The position numbers and the translations under genes are program-made. A stretch of DNA of 64,000 nucleotides. It comes from Lewinellaceae bacterium (GTDB lineage: Bacteria; Bacteroidota; Bacteroidia; Chitinophagales; Saprospiraceae). How positions within the stretch are numbered: position 1 is the stretch's first letter; each line of letters opens with the position of its first letter. Location of the stretch: assembly GCA_016713985.1 (NCBI GenBank), contig JADJOD010000001.1, positions 1 to 64,000 on the forward strand, in the 5' to 3' direction. The notes beneath the pieces were generated by a model. It was not told where the DNA came from, did no database searches, and saw only the letters and a list, made by a program, of their open reading frames with translations. Below, piece after piece: positions 34,311 to 44,714 of this stretch.

Positions 34311-35528
34311 TCATCGCAACAGCGTCAGCGACCCCGTTTTCACTTTTTCCACACCGTCGCATTTGTAATGAAGGCGGTAGAGGAAAACGCCCGGGTTGGC
34401 GGGTGTACCCTGAAAACTGCCGTCCCAGGCCTGGAACGCATTTTCGGCCGCAAATACCCTGCCGCCCCAACGGTCGAATACTTCAAAAGCAATCAGTTCT
34501 TCCACGGCAAACGGGTTGCTGATGCCGAATGTGTCGTTTCGTCCGGGCGAGCCGCCGGGGGTGAAGGCATTCGGGATATAGATGGTATTACAATCGAGGG
34601 TATCGGGGTCGATTACGTTGACAAAAATGGTATCTGTGGCTAAACAATCCGCATATTCGATGGCAACGGTGTAGGTCGTCGGGCCGACGGGTGTGACGAA
34701 CGGATTAGGGAGGGTCGGGTCGGAAATGCCGGTGGACGGTATCCAGGAATATTCCTGGGCGCAGGGCGCCGAAGTGTTGATCTGGAATGAGTTACCGAGG
34801 TATATCAAGGTATCGTCGTTCAGGATATGGTCGGCGCTCAGGTTGTATTTGCTGATTTCGTCGTCACTCAGGGCTTTGCTGTGGAAACGAAGTTCGTCGA
34901 AACTGCCTTTAAACGGCTGGTCGAGCGGACAAATGGGTTCTCCGATTTTAAACACGGCCGTAGAAGTCAGGTCAAGCCGGGCTGCGGAGGTTTTGGAATC
35001 GCGCAGGGCGCCGTTGATATACAAGGAGTAGCGCTGGTTGCTGCGTGTGAGGGTAATGTATTGCCAGCAGGGGCCTTCGTCCAGTTCGGCGGTCACCGTC
35101 ACCAGCAGCGTATCGTTTTCGCTGATGCCCGACGATATTTTTTGTGTTTTGGAGGCATAACGGACCCAAAATGCGCGTTTGGTGTTGCAATTTTCCTGCT
35201 TGGCCATCACGAGTTGTGAGCCGCCCTGCATCTGTCCGTCCGGTGGTCGGATGTAAAAACTGACGGTAAAATCGCTTGTGGTGAAAATATCGGCGAAAGG
35301 GCCTACCACATAAATGGCGTCGTCGGAACCGTCGAAACGGAACGACGAATCGCGCAGGCCACAGTCGCAGGTCACGTCGCCGACTAATGCACCGCTGGAG
35401 CCGTTGCCGCTGTCGTCGATGCCTTTGCAGTTGTCAAAAGAAAAATAAGCCTCCAGTTTGTCGGAAGCCGTTTGGGCGGTCAGGGCGCCGCCGGTCAGTA
35501 AAAATGACAGTAGAACAATGAATCGCAT
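34311..35528 (-). CDS. LamG-domain secreted protein with T9SS type B sorting domain
   Basis: A 405-residue secreted protein. After the signal peptide (MRFIVLLSFLLTGGALTAQ) comes a LamG/concanavalin-like domain (AYFSFDNCKGIDDSGNGSSG, SFDELRFHSKALSDDEI). A short PKD-like region with ITSTG-type segments (YSWIPSTGISDPTLPNPFVT) follows, then the gliding-motility-associated CHU_C-type C-terminus (IYIPNAFTPGGSPGRNDTFG, FEVFDRWGGRVFAAEN, LYRLHYKCDG). This marks it for T9SS type B export and surface attachment. The start at 35528 begins the signal peptide; an upstream ATG at 35588 does not. LamG suggests glycan or protein binding. Confidence 0.88.
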   Translation of the reverse strand: MRFIVLLSFLLTGGALTAQTASDKLEAYFSFDNCKGIDDSGNGSSGALVGDVTCDCGLRDSSFRFDGSDDAIYVVGPFADIFTTSDFTVSFYIRPPDGQMQGGSQLVMAKQENCNTKRAFWVRYASKTQKISSGISENDTLLVTVTAELDEGPCWQYITLTRSNQRYSLYINGALRDSKTSAARLDLTSTAVFKIGEPICPLDQPFKGSFDELRFHSKALSDDEISKYNLSADHILNDDTLIYLGNSFQINTSAPCAQEYSWIPSTGISDPTLPNPFVTPVGPTTYTVAIEYADCLATDTIFVNVIDPDTLDCNTIYIPNAFTPGGSPGRNDTFGISNPFAVEELIAFEVFDRWGGRVFAAENAFQAWDGSFQGTPANPGVFLYRLHYKCDGVEKVKTGSLTLLR

Positions 35529-35626
35529 CCGGATCGAATTTTTAGGACAAATAAACGCCGGTCGTCGGCACAAAGTATAAACCGGCATACATAGAAAAGG
35601 TGTAAAACCGACACTTTCGGTTGCAC

Positions 35627-35938
35627 TCAGGGTTTCAGAAACTGGTCCAGACCACCCGGCAGCATACCACCCACCATTTTATTGGTTTCCACAGCCGCTT
35701 TTTGTTTGGCTTCTTCCAGGGCGCGGTTGACGGCGACCAGCAACAGGTCTTCCACTTGTTCGCGGTCGCTGAGGTCCATTTTGGAAGGGTCCAATTTGAT
35801 GTTTTCGATATGCAGGTCGGCGCCGGCAGTGACTGTGACTGCGCCGTCGCCGGCTTCGGCCTCCACCAATATGCCGGCTAATTTTTGCTGAAGTTCTTCC
35901 TGCTGCTTTTGCAGGTTGCCCAAAAGGTCGTCGAACAT
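35627..35938 (-). CDS. ybaB: YbaB/EbfC-family nucleoid-associated protein
   Basis: A 103-residue protein of the YbaB/EbfC family, a small dimeric DNA-binding protein. It starts MFDDLLGNLQKQQEELQQKL (coiled helix) and has the VTVTAGADLHIENIKLDPSK beta region and the LLLVAVNRALEEAKQKA helix, all family-typical. The extended Gly/Met tail (KMVGGMLPGGLDQF) is also characteristic. The start at 35938 is 7 bp after the stop of the sugar-kinase gene, so they are co-transcribed. Confidence 0.9.
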   Translation of the reverse strand: MFDDLLGNLQKQQEELQQKLAGILVEAEAGDGAVTVTAGADLHIENIKLDPSKMDLSDREQVEDLLLVAVNRALEEAKQKAAVETNKMVGGMLPGGLDQFLKP

Positions 35939-35945
35939 AATGTGT

Positions 35946-36860
35946 TTATATTTGAAAATGAACGAGATCGGCAAATCTCTGGACCCGTTTTTGGATCATG
36001 GCGGGTGTGAGCCCTTTGAGTCGTTCGATGCTGAATTTTTCCACACAGAACGATGCCATGGCGGAGCCATAGATTACGGCGCGTTTCATGTTGCCGAAAG
36101 AAAGGTCGCCCGTTTTGGCCAGCCAGCCGGCAAAACCGCCGGCAAAGGTGTCGCCTGCGCCGGTGGGGTCCACCACGTCCGTCAGCGGCAGGGCGGGTGC
36201 AAAAAACACACTTTTGGCGTTGAACAGCAATGCGCCGTGTTCCCCTTTTTTGATCACCAGGTATTTGGGACCCATTTTATGGATGGTTTTGGCTGCCTTC
36301 ACCAGCGAGTGTTCGCCGGAAAGTTGCCGCGCTTCCTCGTCGTTGATGGTGAGCACGTCCACCTTTTTCAACACCTTTTTCAAATCGCCGAGGGCGGTAT
36401 CCATCCAGAAGTTCATGGTATCGAGCATGACTAATTTGGGGCGGCGTTTGAGTTGCCGCAAAACACGCATTTGCACCTGCGGAGTCAGGTTGCCCAGCAT
36501 GAGGTATTCCGCCTGCCGGTACGATTCGGGCAATACCGGGTCGAAAGTGGCCAATACGTTCAGTTGGGTATCCAGCGTATCGCGCGAATTGAGGTCGAGA
36601 TTGTATTTGCCGGCCCAGAAAAGGACTTTTCACCCGGTTTTATTTGCAAACCCTGAAGATCGACGCCGCGGCTGCTGTGTATAATCGAGGGTTTCTTCCG
36701 GAAAATCATCGCCGACAACGGAAACGATACGGACGGGTTTGACAAAGTACGACGCCGCCAGTGAAATATAGGTGCAGGCGCCTCCCACAACTTTTTCGGC
36801 GCGGCCAAAAGGTGTTATGATGTCATCAAATGCTACAGAACCAACTGCGACTAAACTCAT
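35946..36860 (-). CDS. PfkB-family carbohydrate kinase, frameshifted
   Basis: One gene split over three frames: MSLVAVGSVAFDDIITPFGR (from 36860) to FPEETL, then SSRGVDLQGLQIKPGEKSF, then LATFDPVLPESYRQAEYL to the end at 35946. Two shifts lie near 36680 and 36625, the second in a TTTT run. The family is PfkB/ribokinase: GGACTYISLAASYF at the front, the catalytic DPTGAGDTFAGGFAGWLA with the Asp base near the end. It phosphorylates a sugar or nucleoside. It is upstream of ybaB and downstream of tRNA-Asn. About 305 residues when joined. Confidence 0.85.
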
Positions 36861-36951
36861 TTCAGGCAATGGTTGATTGTTAAATGGTCGAGATTGTTCA
36901 ATTGTTGACTACAAACGCCCCATACGGGTGCATTTTGAAGCGCAAAGAAAC

Positions 36952-36980
36952 AAAAAAAGCCACTGCGGACTTGCAGTGGC
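36952..36980 (-). terminator. Terminator downstream of tRNA-Asn
   Basis: On the minus strand GCCACTGC and GCAGTGGC (36973-36980 with 36959-36966) form an 8-bp stem with a 6-nt loop, followed by seven T (36952-36958). It lies 5 bp after the tRNA. Confidence 0.85.
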
Positions 36981-36985
36981 TTCGG

Positions 36986-37059
36986 CGCCTCATCAAGGAC
37001 TTGAACCTTGGACCTACGGATTAACAGTCCGCCGCTCTAACCGACTGAGCTAATGAGGC
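36986..37059 (-). tRNA. tRNA-Asn (anticodon GTT)
   Basis: A 74-nt cloverleaf on the minus strand. Acceptor arms GCCTCAT and ATGAGGC pair fully, followed by discriminator G. The D-loop has AGCTCAGTCGGTTAGAGC, the anticodon loop CTGTTAA gives anticodon GTT, and the T-loop GGTTCAAGTCC is standard. CCA is not encoded. A terminator follows directly. Confidence 0.95.
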
Positions 37060-37141
37060 AAGGCCTTTTTTCAAAAGCGGGGCAAAGGTATATCCATAGG
37101 CTATAAATTTACAACCTTTGCCAAATAAAAATTTATTTATC

Positions 37142-38088
37142 ATGTCCGATCACCTCGCGCTTTCGCCGGAAGTACACGACGCGTTGGAAAACCGGCGCCC
37201 GGTGGTGGCGCTGGAAAGCACCATTATTGCACACGGGATGCCGTATCCTAAAAATGTAGAAACGGCCATTCGTGTGGAAAAAGCCGTCCGGCAAACGGGC
37301 GCCGTGCCCGCAACCTGCGCCATAATCGGCGGGAAACTGAAAGCGGGGCTCAGTATTGCCGAACTGGAATTGCTGGGCAAAGAGGTTTCGCCATCCCGAA
37401 AGCCAGCCGGAGGGACCTGCCCTACCTCGTCAGCCAGGGGAAAAACGGCGCCACCACGGTGGCTTCCACCATGATCATCGCCCGGCTCGCGGGCATCCGG
37501 ATATTTGCCACCGGCGGCATCGGGGGGGTACACCGCGGCGCGGCGACGACGATGGATATTTCGGCGGATTTGCAGGAGTTGGCGCATACGCCGGTGGCCG
37601 TGGTCAGCGCCGGCGCCAAAAGTATTCTCGACCTCGGCCTCACGCTGGAATACTTAGAAACCTTCGGCGTGCCGGTGATCGGTTTCGGCACGGACGAGTT
37701 TCCGGCGTTTTACACGCGGCGCAGCGGATTCGGTGTCGATTACCGGCTTGATTCGGCGGCTGATATTGCTAAATTGTTGAAAATCAAGTGGGATATGGGT
37801 TTGTCGGGCGGCGCGCTCATCGCCAACCCGGTGCCGGAGCAGTACCAACTCGATCCCGATGTGATGCAACGCGCTATCGAAGACGCGCTGGCGGATGCGG
37901 ATCGAAAGGGCGTGAAAGGCAAAGCCATCACGCCGTTTTTACTGGCGGCGATTGAAAAACTGACGGGCGGAAAAAGTTTGGAGGCGAATATTGAACTGGT
38001 GCTGGGGAATGCAAGGCTGGGCGGGGAGGTGGCGGGGCGTATATGGTATGGAGCAGTTACCAACGTTAAAACCTGCATAAAATGGTAG
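37142..38088 (+). CDS. psuG: Pseudouridine-5'-phosphate glycosidase, frameshifted
   Basis: PsuG splits pseudouridine 5'-phosphate into uracil and ribose 5-phosphate in pseudouridine breakdown. The first frame runs MSDHLALSPEVHDALENRRP, VVALESTIIAHGMPYPKN to LLGKE. A missing base in an A-run near 37380 shifts the rest, which continues RGFAIPKASRRDLPYLVSQG, ATTVASTMIIARLAGI, FATGGIGGVHRGA and VVSAGAKSILDL, all conserved in the family. The last residues (YGAVTNVKTCIKW) are unusual. The PfkB-family kinase on the opposite side of the tRNA could be the matching pseudouridine kinase (PsuK), but it is divergent and this is only a suggestion. Confidence 0.92.
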
Positions 38089-38143
38089 CTGGTTTTCAAT
38101 TTTGTACAGATTTTAACAGGATTATCCGTTATTTTGCCTCACC

Positions 38144-40836
38144 ATGCTCCACCGAATCGTCGTCATCAATTCCACGCTCTACGCCAAAGCCAACCTGCTC
38201 CTCGGCGATGCCGAAAGCATACAGCTGGCCGCCGAAAACAACGTAGGCAAGAGCTCCCTCATCAACTGCCTCAATTTCCTGTACATCCTCGACAAGCGTG
38301 AGTGGAAATTTGGCGACAACTCCACCAGCGAGACTATCCGGCACTACTTCAAAACCATAGACCAGAGTTACGTCGTGTTTGAAATCGTTAAAGACGGCCA
38401 CTATTGCATCGTGGTGAAGCGGGCCGCCGAAAAGGAGAACTTGGACTACTATATCAGCCCACACGCTTACGCAGACGAGATGTTTTTCAAACGCGAAGGC
38501 GACACCATCGAGCCGCTCAAATTCAAGGAAGTGATGGGCAATCTGACGAAGCGCGGCATTGATGTGAAGCCCAAAATCAGCCGGGATGACCTTTACCAGC
38601 GCATTTACAGCCAGCAGCGGCGCGACAAGCCGGTGGTCATCACTACCGACAAAGTGAAGCGCGTCGGCAACAGCCGAAGCAACAGTTTCACCAAAATGTA
38701 CAAGCACCTCATCAAAGCCGATGCGATCAATGAAGACGCTTTCAAAGACGCGCTTCTGATCGCCGACAATCGCAAGGACGCCTCGCTTGACGTGTTCACT
38801 GACCGCAGCCAGACGGTGCTGCAAGAGTTCGAGGCCAAGCGCGAAAAAATCAGCCGCTTAGAGGCTGTCGCTACCGATTTCAGCAACTTCAAACTGCTCA
38901 ACAACCAGTTCAATACCTACCGCGAGCGGTGCAGCGCGTTGAAAGTCAATTTTTTTGAAAACTACAAAAACGCTTACCCCGTCCTGCGTGAAGAAAGTCG
39001 AGATGATGGGCTGCTGGCTATCCAAATCCGCACATTGCAGACGCAGTTGGACAGCACTTTGGGAAAAGAAAAGGATAAGATGGTAGCCGACCGCGCACTG
39101 CTGAAAAAGACCTCAAAGACCAGATGAAGGAGGCAGAAGAGTATCAAAAAGAGTTGGAGGAAACTTTTCCGTACCAAAAAAAGCAACTCGGTCACGACGG
39201 ACTCGAAAACGAAGTCAAAACCATTCGCACCGAATTCAACGAACTGACCACGCTGCTTACCCAAATCAACCGCCCAAATGTCACGGAGACCTCGGTGCGG
39301 CAAAAAATCAAAAGCCTCGGTCAAGACATCGAACAGTTGGACAGCAAAATCGCTCGCTTCGACCGCTTGGCGCAGCACCACTTGGCCGCTGACCCCGACC
39401 TGCGCCGCCAACTTTCCGCCTACCTCCATCCACAGGTGCTGAGCCTCGACAAATCGCACATCCAACGCGATGTCACGCAAGCCGATGCGCTGCTGACGGT
39501 GTTCGACGGAGCGATTGATGTGTCGTCGATTCCGCCCGCCCCGCTCGAAACCCTCGAAGACCTCAAAGTCCGTTTGCCGCAGGCCAAATCCGACTTGGAC
39601 GAGCAAGAAACCCTGCTGGATGCCATCGCACAGCAGCGGCAAAAAGAGCAGCAGCGGCGCGATCTGGAAGGCCAACTAAAAACCAAAGAGGCTTTTTTGG
39701 AAAAAGTGCGGCAACGGCCTACCACCGAGCGGCTGCTGGGCGAGACCCAGGAGCAAATCGAGGAACTGACCAAAAAATCACGGCCAAGTCCGACGAAATT
39801 CTGAAAAAGAGAACGAAATGGCAGTGAAACGGGCCGAAAAAGAGCGTTTGGACAATGACCTGCGGGAAAAGCGCCAACTGCTCAAAAACTACGAAACTTG
39901 GTACAGCGAGCTGCAAAACCGCACCGATGTGCCCAAAATAGATGACGTACCGCCAGACGACCGCCCCCTTAAAGACGTCATGGCCGATTTTCAGAAGGGG
40001 TATAGCGAGATGACCAACCTGAGGGGAAAACGCGATGAGGAATTCAACCGTTTGCTCCGCAAACTCGGCAAGGACAGCAACGACATCAACACTTTCGTCA
40101 GCGAAATACAGGAGGAAATGGACACTTTGCCCGACCAGCGAAAGGCTCTCGATGGGCTGTTCGAGTTGGCTTTCGACAACTCTGTGAACCCGGTCAAAGC
40201 TCCGTTTGGAGTACCAGAACTTCAAAGCCTACGTCCAGAAATTCAGCCGGGCCTCTCCAAATACCCGTCTCCAACATCCGAAAAATATCCATCCTCACCC
40301 GCGACAACACCGAACTGCTACGCGAACTGGATCTTATCCACAACGTGGGGCGCGATTCTCTGTTTCGCAGTACGGCAGCCAGCGAAGAGGGTATTCAGAT
40401 GATGCGCAAGAAGTTTGACGAGAACCGCACCATCCACTTCGAGCAGATGTTCGACCTCGAATTGGAAATCGAGATGGACGGCGACCGCAAAAAAATCGTC
40501 CGCTTGGACAAACAGGTAGAATCTCAAGGCACCGACGCGGTGCTCAAACTTTTCCTGTTCCTCTCCGTCATCCGCCAATTGGCCGACCCTCGCCCCGACA
40601 ACAAAATCGCTATTTACTTTGACGAACTGGGCCGCATCGGCCCCAAAAACATTTCGCAGGTCATCCAATTTTGCCGCGACCACAACTTCATTCCGATTTT
40701 TGCCGCGCCCACTGATATTGAGGGCATTGAAAAATATTACACCATCAAGCCCTCCGTGCGCCACAAGCAAGGCATCGTGCTGGATGAGCGCCACGTCAAA
40801 ACAGCCCGTTACAAAAATGCGCAGCCCGGTTTTTAA
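38144..40836 (+). CDS. SMC/MukB-like ATPase (JetC/MksB-type), several frameshifts
   Basis: One gene of about 897 codons broken into at least four frames. Head 1: IVVINSTLYAKANLLLGDAE and the Walker A-type AENNVGKSSLINCLNFLY (about residues 30-47). The middle (about residues 270-680) is long coiled coil rich in Glu/Lys/Gln. Head 2 near the C-terminus has the signature-like SQGTDAVLKLFLFLSVI and Walker B KIAIYFDELGRIGPKN. This is the layout of MukB/MksB/JetC condensin-like ATPases. Frame changes near 39105, 39775 and 39803 are each repaired by one extra A in an A-run; those near 40190 and 40240 by other single-base changes. It is the first gene of a four-gene Wadjet-like cluster; JetC-type ATPases extrude DNA loops to sense plasmids. 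Confidence 0.75.
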
Positions 40837-41621
40837 ACGCTTCATGCTCAAAGTGCTGGTGGCAGAGACTTTTCCATCCAGCATGATACCGATGGCCGCT
40901 CAGCAAAGCTCGGACTTGGTGAACTGGCTCGAAGCCGGGTTCATCGAAAAGGAGCAGCGAGGCAGACACATCATCTACCGGGTCATAGACCGAGAGGCGC
41001 TTTGGGAGGTTTTTTACCAAAAATTTCCCGGCGAAGCTGATGACGACGGCTCGGCGGTGGACAATGTGCGGGCCTTCGCCGACTCCAAAGCCCGCGCCCG
41101 CACTACTCAGGGCGTGTGTTTCCTGCGCGGCTGGCAGTCGGTCTTGCTCAACGGCTGCACGGTGGATTTGAGCGAGACGACCCAACAGTTCGGGTTGTTT
41201 GCCGCCGTGCTGAGCGATCTGAAAGCCGACCGGATCTGTCTCGTAGAAAATCTTGACGGTTTCCTGCAAGCCGAAAAAGTGGTCGGCACCGATTGGCTGC
41301 TCCTGCACACCTACGGGCGCGTCGGCAAGGGTGGCTCAAAGATAGGCTGCCGCGAAATGCCCGTGTTTCTGACTACGATTTTCGTGGGATTGGAGGAGTT
41401 TCTCCGGGTGCGGGAAGCCCTTTCCCGATGCTCGATTTTTTATGCCCGAACCCTACGAGGCCCATGGGTCAAAATATGCCAAACCCCTCAAAAACCGGGA
41501 CGATAGCGAGCAACTCGTCACCCGCCGCGTCAGCGAAAGCCGGCATCCGACAGTCGTCGCCATCCGCGAACAATTGCTCCGAACGGGCAAATTTTTAGAA
41601 CAACAAGCCCTTTTTATCTAA
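40817..41621 (+). CDS. Toprim-domain protein (JetD/MksG-type), frameshifted
   Basis: The likely start is ATG at 40817 (MRSPVFKRFMLKVLVAET), overlapping the end of the ATPase gene by 20 bp; ATG at 40844 is an alternative. The N-terminal half is helical with a wHTH-like segment (SDLVNWLEAGFIEKEQRGRH). The C-terminal part is Toprim-like: Glu in DRICLVENLDGFL, then after frame corrections near 41375 SDYDFVGLEEFLRVREAF with its DxD pair, ending GKFLEQQALFI at 41621. JetD/MksG nucleases use such a Toprim fold to cut plasmid DNA in Wadjet defence. Three frames are needed to read it, so the raw sequence does not encode one product. Confidence 0.65.
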
Positions 41622-41630
41622 AAAAACGCC

Positions 41631-42849
41631 GTGTACCGAGCAGTCACACCAGACGAAATCCTGCGCTTCATGTCCAAAAACCTGACCGGGTTGCGAGCAC
41701 TCTTCGACGCGGGTCGCCGGCAGGGTTACGTGCTGGAACTGGCTGTTTTTGAAAAAATCTGCGCCGAAAACGAACTCGATTTGGCCGACCTCCTGCGGCT
41801 GCGGTTCGTAAAGCAACAGCCCACGCAGGACTACAAACTGCGCAAGCAGTACACTGACTTTTTGGAGTTCATCTTCGAGTCGGCGGCCCTCAACCTGCCC
41901 GACCGATTTAAGTTTCATGCCGAGGCCATCCGAGCGCAGTTCAACGATTTGCAGCAAGAGTTGGACGCGGCGAAGTTGCCCGACCACATCACCAGTCTGC
42001 AAAACCAGTTGGACGATTTCCTGACCGAGATAGACACCCAGACGTGCCAACTGCTGCGCGACACGGAAGCCCTCAAAGCCAGTGGTGAGCACGAATCCAG
42101 TTTGAAGGAGCGCATCGCCACCGCCACGCTCTGGCTCGATTCGTTTGTGCATCCGCTTTCCCAGGTGCTGCAAGCCCAATCGCCCGATGCCGTGGTGGCG
42201 CAGCTACACCGCATCAACACCTACGCCCACCAGAAAAGCCTTTTTGAAACTGACCCGGAACTTGCGCGGCTGTTTCGCCACCTGTACGGTGAGGCGATGC
42301 GGGTGGGCGGGGAACTGACCCGGCTCAGCAACCAAATCGTGCGCGAGCTGATGCCGATGCTGGAGCGCATTCGCACCTCATCGAAAATCATGGCGGGTTT
42401 TTATCAGTTTCTCGAAGCCGTGCGGCAAAATCAGGAGCCAGATTTGCCTTTCTTCGGATTGCTCAGCCGCCGCAACCGCAGGGTCTATTCCACCGATTGG
42501 AAAGCCCGCGCAGAAATGTTGCTCGACAATTTTTTCATTGAGCCAGAGCGATTTGTGGAGGAAGCGGTAGAGGCCGACGACGATTGGCTGCCCGATACCG
42601 TGCACTTAAAAACCGCCTCCAAGCCAGCCTCCCTGTTGATGACTTTTACGGTTGGTGCTACGATTTTCTGAAAACCGAACCCCCCGCCGTGACGCTCACA
42701 AGTTTTTCTCTGTCTCCAAACTGCTGTTGGACGCTGATTTTGAGGCGGATTTTTTGGAAAATTCACTCCGTTTCGACCTCGAATTGGCCGACGCAACGCT
42801 TTCCCTGCCCAAAATAAAACTCTACAGCCATGCAGCACTACCCGCCTGA
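41631..42849 (+). CDS. Kleisin-position protein (JetA/MukF-like), frameshifted
   Basis: Starts with GTG at 41631 (YRAVTPDEILRFMSKNLTGL), 10 bp after the Toprim gene. The first third looks like a winged-helix domain (DLADLLRLRFVKQQPTQDYK). Long helices follow (FNDLQQELDAAKLPDHITSL, LSNQIVRELMPMLERI), then a C-terminal region (NRLQASLPVDDFYGWCYDFL, SVSKLLLDADFEADFLENSL) reached after shifts near 42610 (A-run) and 42690 (C-run). This helix-rich, wHTH-ended layout and the position fit the kleisin of MukBEF/Wadjet complexes, which bridges the ATPase heads. It does not clearly match the DUF3375 family of classical JetA, so the identity rests on context. Confidence 0.5.
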
Positions 42850-43376
42850 ACACCGCGACATCGTGAGCGCCTCACCAACGGGCAGTTCATCCTCTACACC
42901 CACCCGCACTACGCGGTCGTGGAAAAAGGAGGCTGATTTTACCGCGACTTTTTCAAAGCCACCTTCGGCTTCGACCTGCAACTGCGCAGCGAGGGCTACA
43001 TTTTTTTGTCGTCGGAGGAGGCTACCGAGAAGGACAGCCGCAACTTCCTGATTTTCCTTGCTGTGCTGTCCCGCGAACTGAACGTCAACGGCCGCGACTT
43101 TCGGGAGGATTTTGACCTGAAAAAATTTCAGGTGGAAGAAATTCAGCAACTGCTCGAAAAATCGAGCAAGCGGGAATTGGTGGAACACATCCTCGGCGAC
43201 GGCGGGGTAGCCAAGTTGCTCAATGAATGGAGCAAACGCAAAGTAGTCGAATTCAGCAATTTGGCAAGCAACCCAGTTCAAGTTTACAAAGGCGGTCAAC
43301 CTGTTTTGAGTATGCGATGGAGTTGGCAGACAGTCGGCTGAAAAACGACAATTTAGAGCGCATTGAAACGCTCTAA
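42830..43376 (+). CDS. MukE/JetB-like winged-helix protein, frameshifted
   Basis: Starts MQHYPPEHRD at 42830, overlapping the previous gene by 20 bp. After shifts near 42865 and 42927 (an A-run) it reads GQFILYTHPHYAVVEK, EADFYRDFFKATFGFDLQL, RSEGYIFLSSEEATEKDSRN, FLIFLAVLSRELNVNGRDF. After another near 43308 it ends LEYAMELADSRLKNDNLERI. The order 'short start, fxxxFG.dL, GYxxL, then helices' is like MukE and DUF4194 (JetB) proteins, which bind the kleisin and DNA. It closes the four-gene cluster. Confidence 0.55.
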
Positions 43377-43411
43377 AACTGATTTGAAAAACCTTAAAGG
43401 CAAAAGAATTT

Positions 43412-44549
43412 TCACACAAACAACGCCCCCTTCAACTCCTCCACCTTCCCAAGTGTCTGAATCCGAATCCCGTAGCGTTTCGGATCGATACCTTTCATGC
43501 CGTATTTGCTTACGTATATTTCCTTGAACCCCAGCCGGTCGGCTTCGGAGATGCGCTGCTCGACACGTTGTACGGCGCGAATTTCGCCGGAAAGGCCAAC
43601 TTCGCCGGCGAAACAGACGTTGGAAGGAATACTCACGTCCATCAAACTCGAGATCAGCGAAACCACGATGGCTAAGTCGATGGCCGGGTCTTCCACACGA
43701 ATACCGCCGGCGAGGTTGAGGAATACGTCGTTGATGCTGAAAAAATAGCCGCAGCGTTTTTCCAAAACGGCCAGCAGCATGGAGAGGCGGCGCATGTCGA
43801 AACCTGTGGCCGAACGTTGCGGGGTGCCGAACACGGCTTTCGACACAAGTGCCTGTGTTTCAATGAGCATGGGGCGCATTCCTTCCATCGTGGCGGCTAC
43901 GGCGCAGCCGCTGAGTTCTTCATCTTTCTGGCTCAGCAGCAGTTCGGAAGGGTTGCTGACTTCACGCAGTCCGGCGGCCTGCATTTCATAGATGCCCATT
44001 TCGTCGGTGCTGCCGAAGCGGTTTTTCAAAGTGCGCAGGATGCGGTAGGTGTTGTGGCGGTCGCCTTCGAACTGCAACACACAATCCACGATGTGTTCGA
44101 GCAGTTTTGGCCCGTTCGCCCACGCGGTCGGCGCGCATCTTGATCTGTTCTTCACTTTCTTCACCGCTGACATAGAGCACTTTAGCGGGAATTTTCATGG
44201 CAATTTGCAGGAGCAGCGTACTTTTTCCGATACCCGGCTGGCCGCCGATGAGCACGAGTGAACCCGGCACGATGCCGCCGCCCAACACGCGGTTGAGTTC
44301 CTGGTCGGGTGTGGAGAGGCGCAGGGTCCGGCCGGTTTCCACCTGTTCGAGCAACACGGCTTTCGGGGATTCTGCCCGACCTCCCATTGTCGGGGCCCAG
44401 GATTTTCGCTTTTCTTCGGCGACGGTTTCTTTCTGGATCAGTTCTTCCTGGTAGGTGTTCCATTCGCCGCACTGGTTGCATTTTCCCAGCCATTTGGGGG
44501 AGGAGGCGCCGCAGTTGGAGCAAAAGAAGATGGTGCGTTGTTTGGCCAT
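43412..44549 (-). pseudogene. radA: DNA repair protein RadA with internal deletion
   Basis: RadA processes recombination intermediates. The start at 44549 begins MAKQRTIFFCSNCGASSPKW with a four-Cys zinc finger (CSNCG...CNQCG). Walker A is GGQPGIGKSTLLLQIA, and GEESEEQIKMRADRVG follows. The sequence then jumps within a few bases to NGPKLLEHIVDCVLQFEGDR, the region about 70 residues further on in other RadA proteins. The Walker B/VIDSIQT block is missing and the frame changes at the join (44125). The KNRFGSTDEMG motif and the Lon-like C-terminal domain are intact. Length is about 379 codons instead of about 455. Either a roughly 220-bp deletion or a misassembly; as read, it is non-functional. 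Confidence 0.85.
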
Positions 44550-44714
44550 AGGTAGAGCAGGGCGAAATATTCCGCCGCAAAGACGGCTGGAGTGGAATGC
44601 AAGGTATGGACTAAATTTTTTGTTTTCAATTTTAAAACAAAAAATAGTTTCTTTGTTGCACAAAAAACAATTCCCGATGCCCACCCCGTCACTGCACAGT
44701 TTGAACGCCATTTT

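Noticed and set aside
43412..44711. RadA region as two overlapping genes
   Set aside because: The two frames hold successive halves of one RadA protein; the overlap arises from the deletion and frame change.
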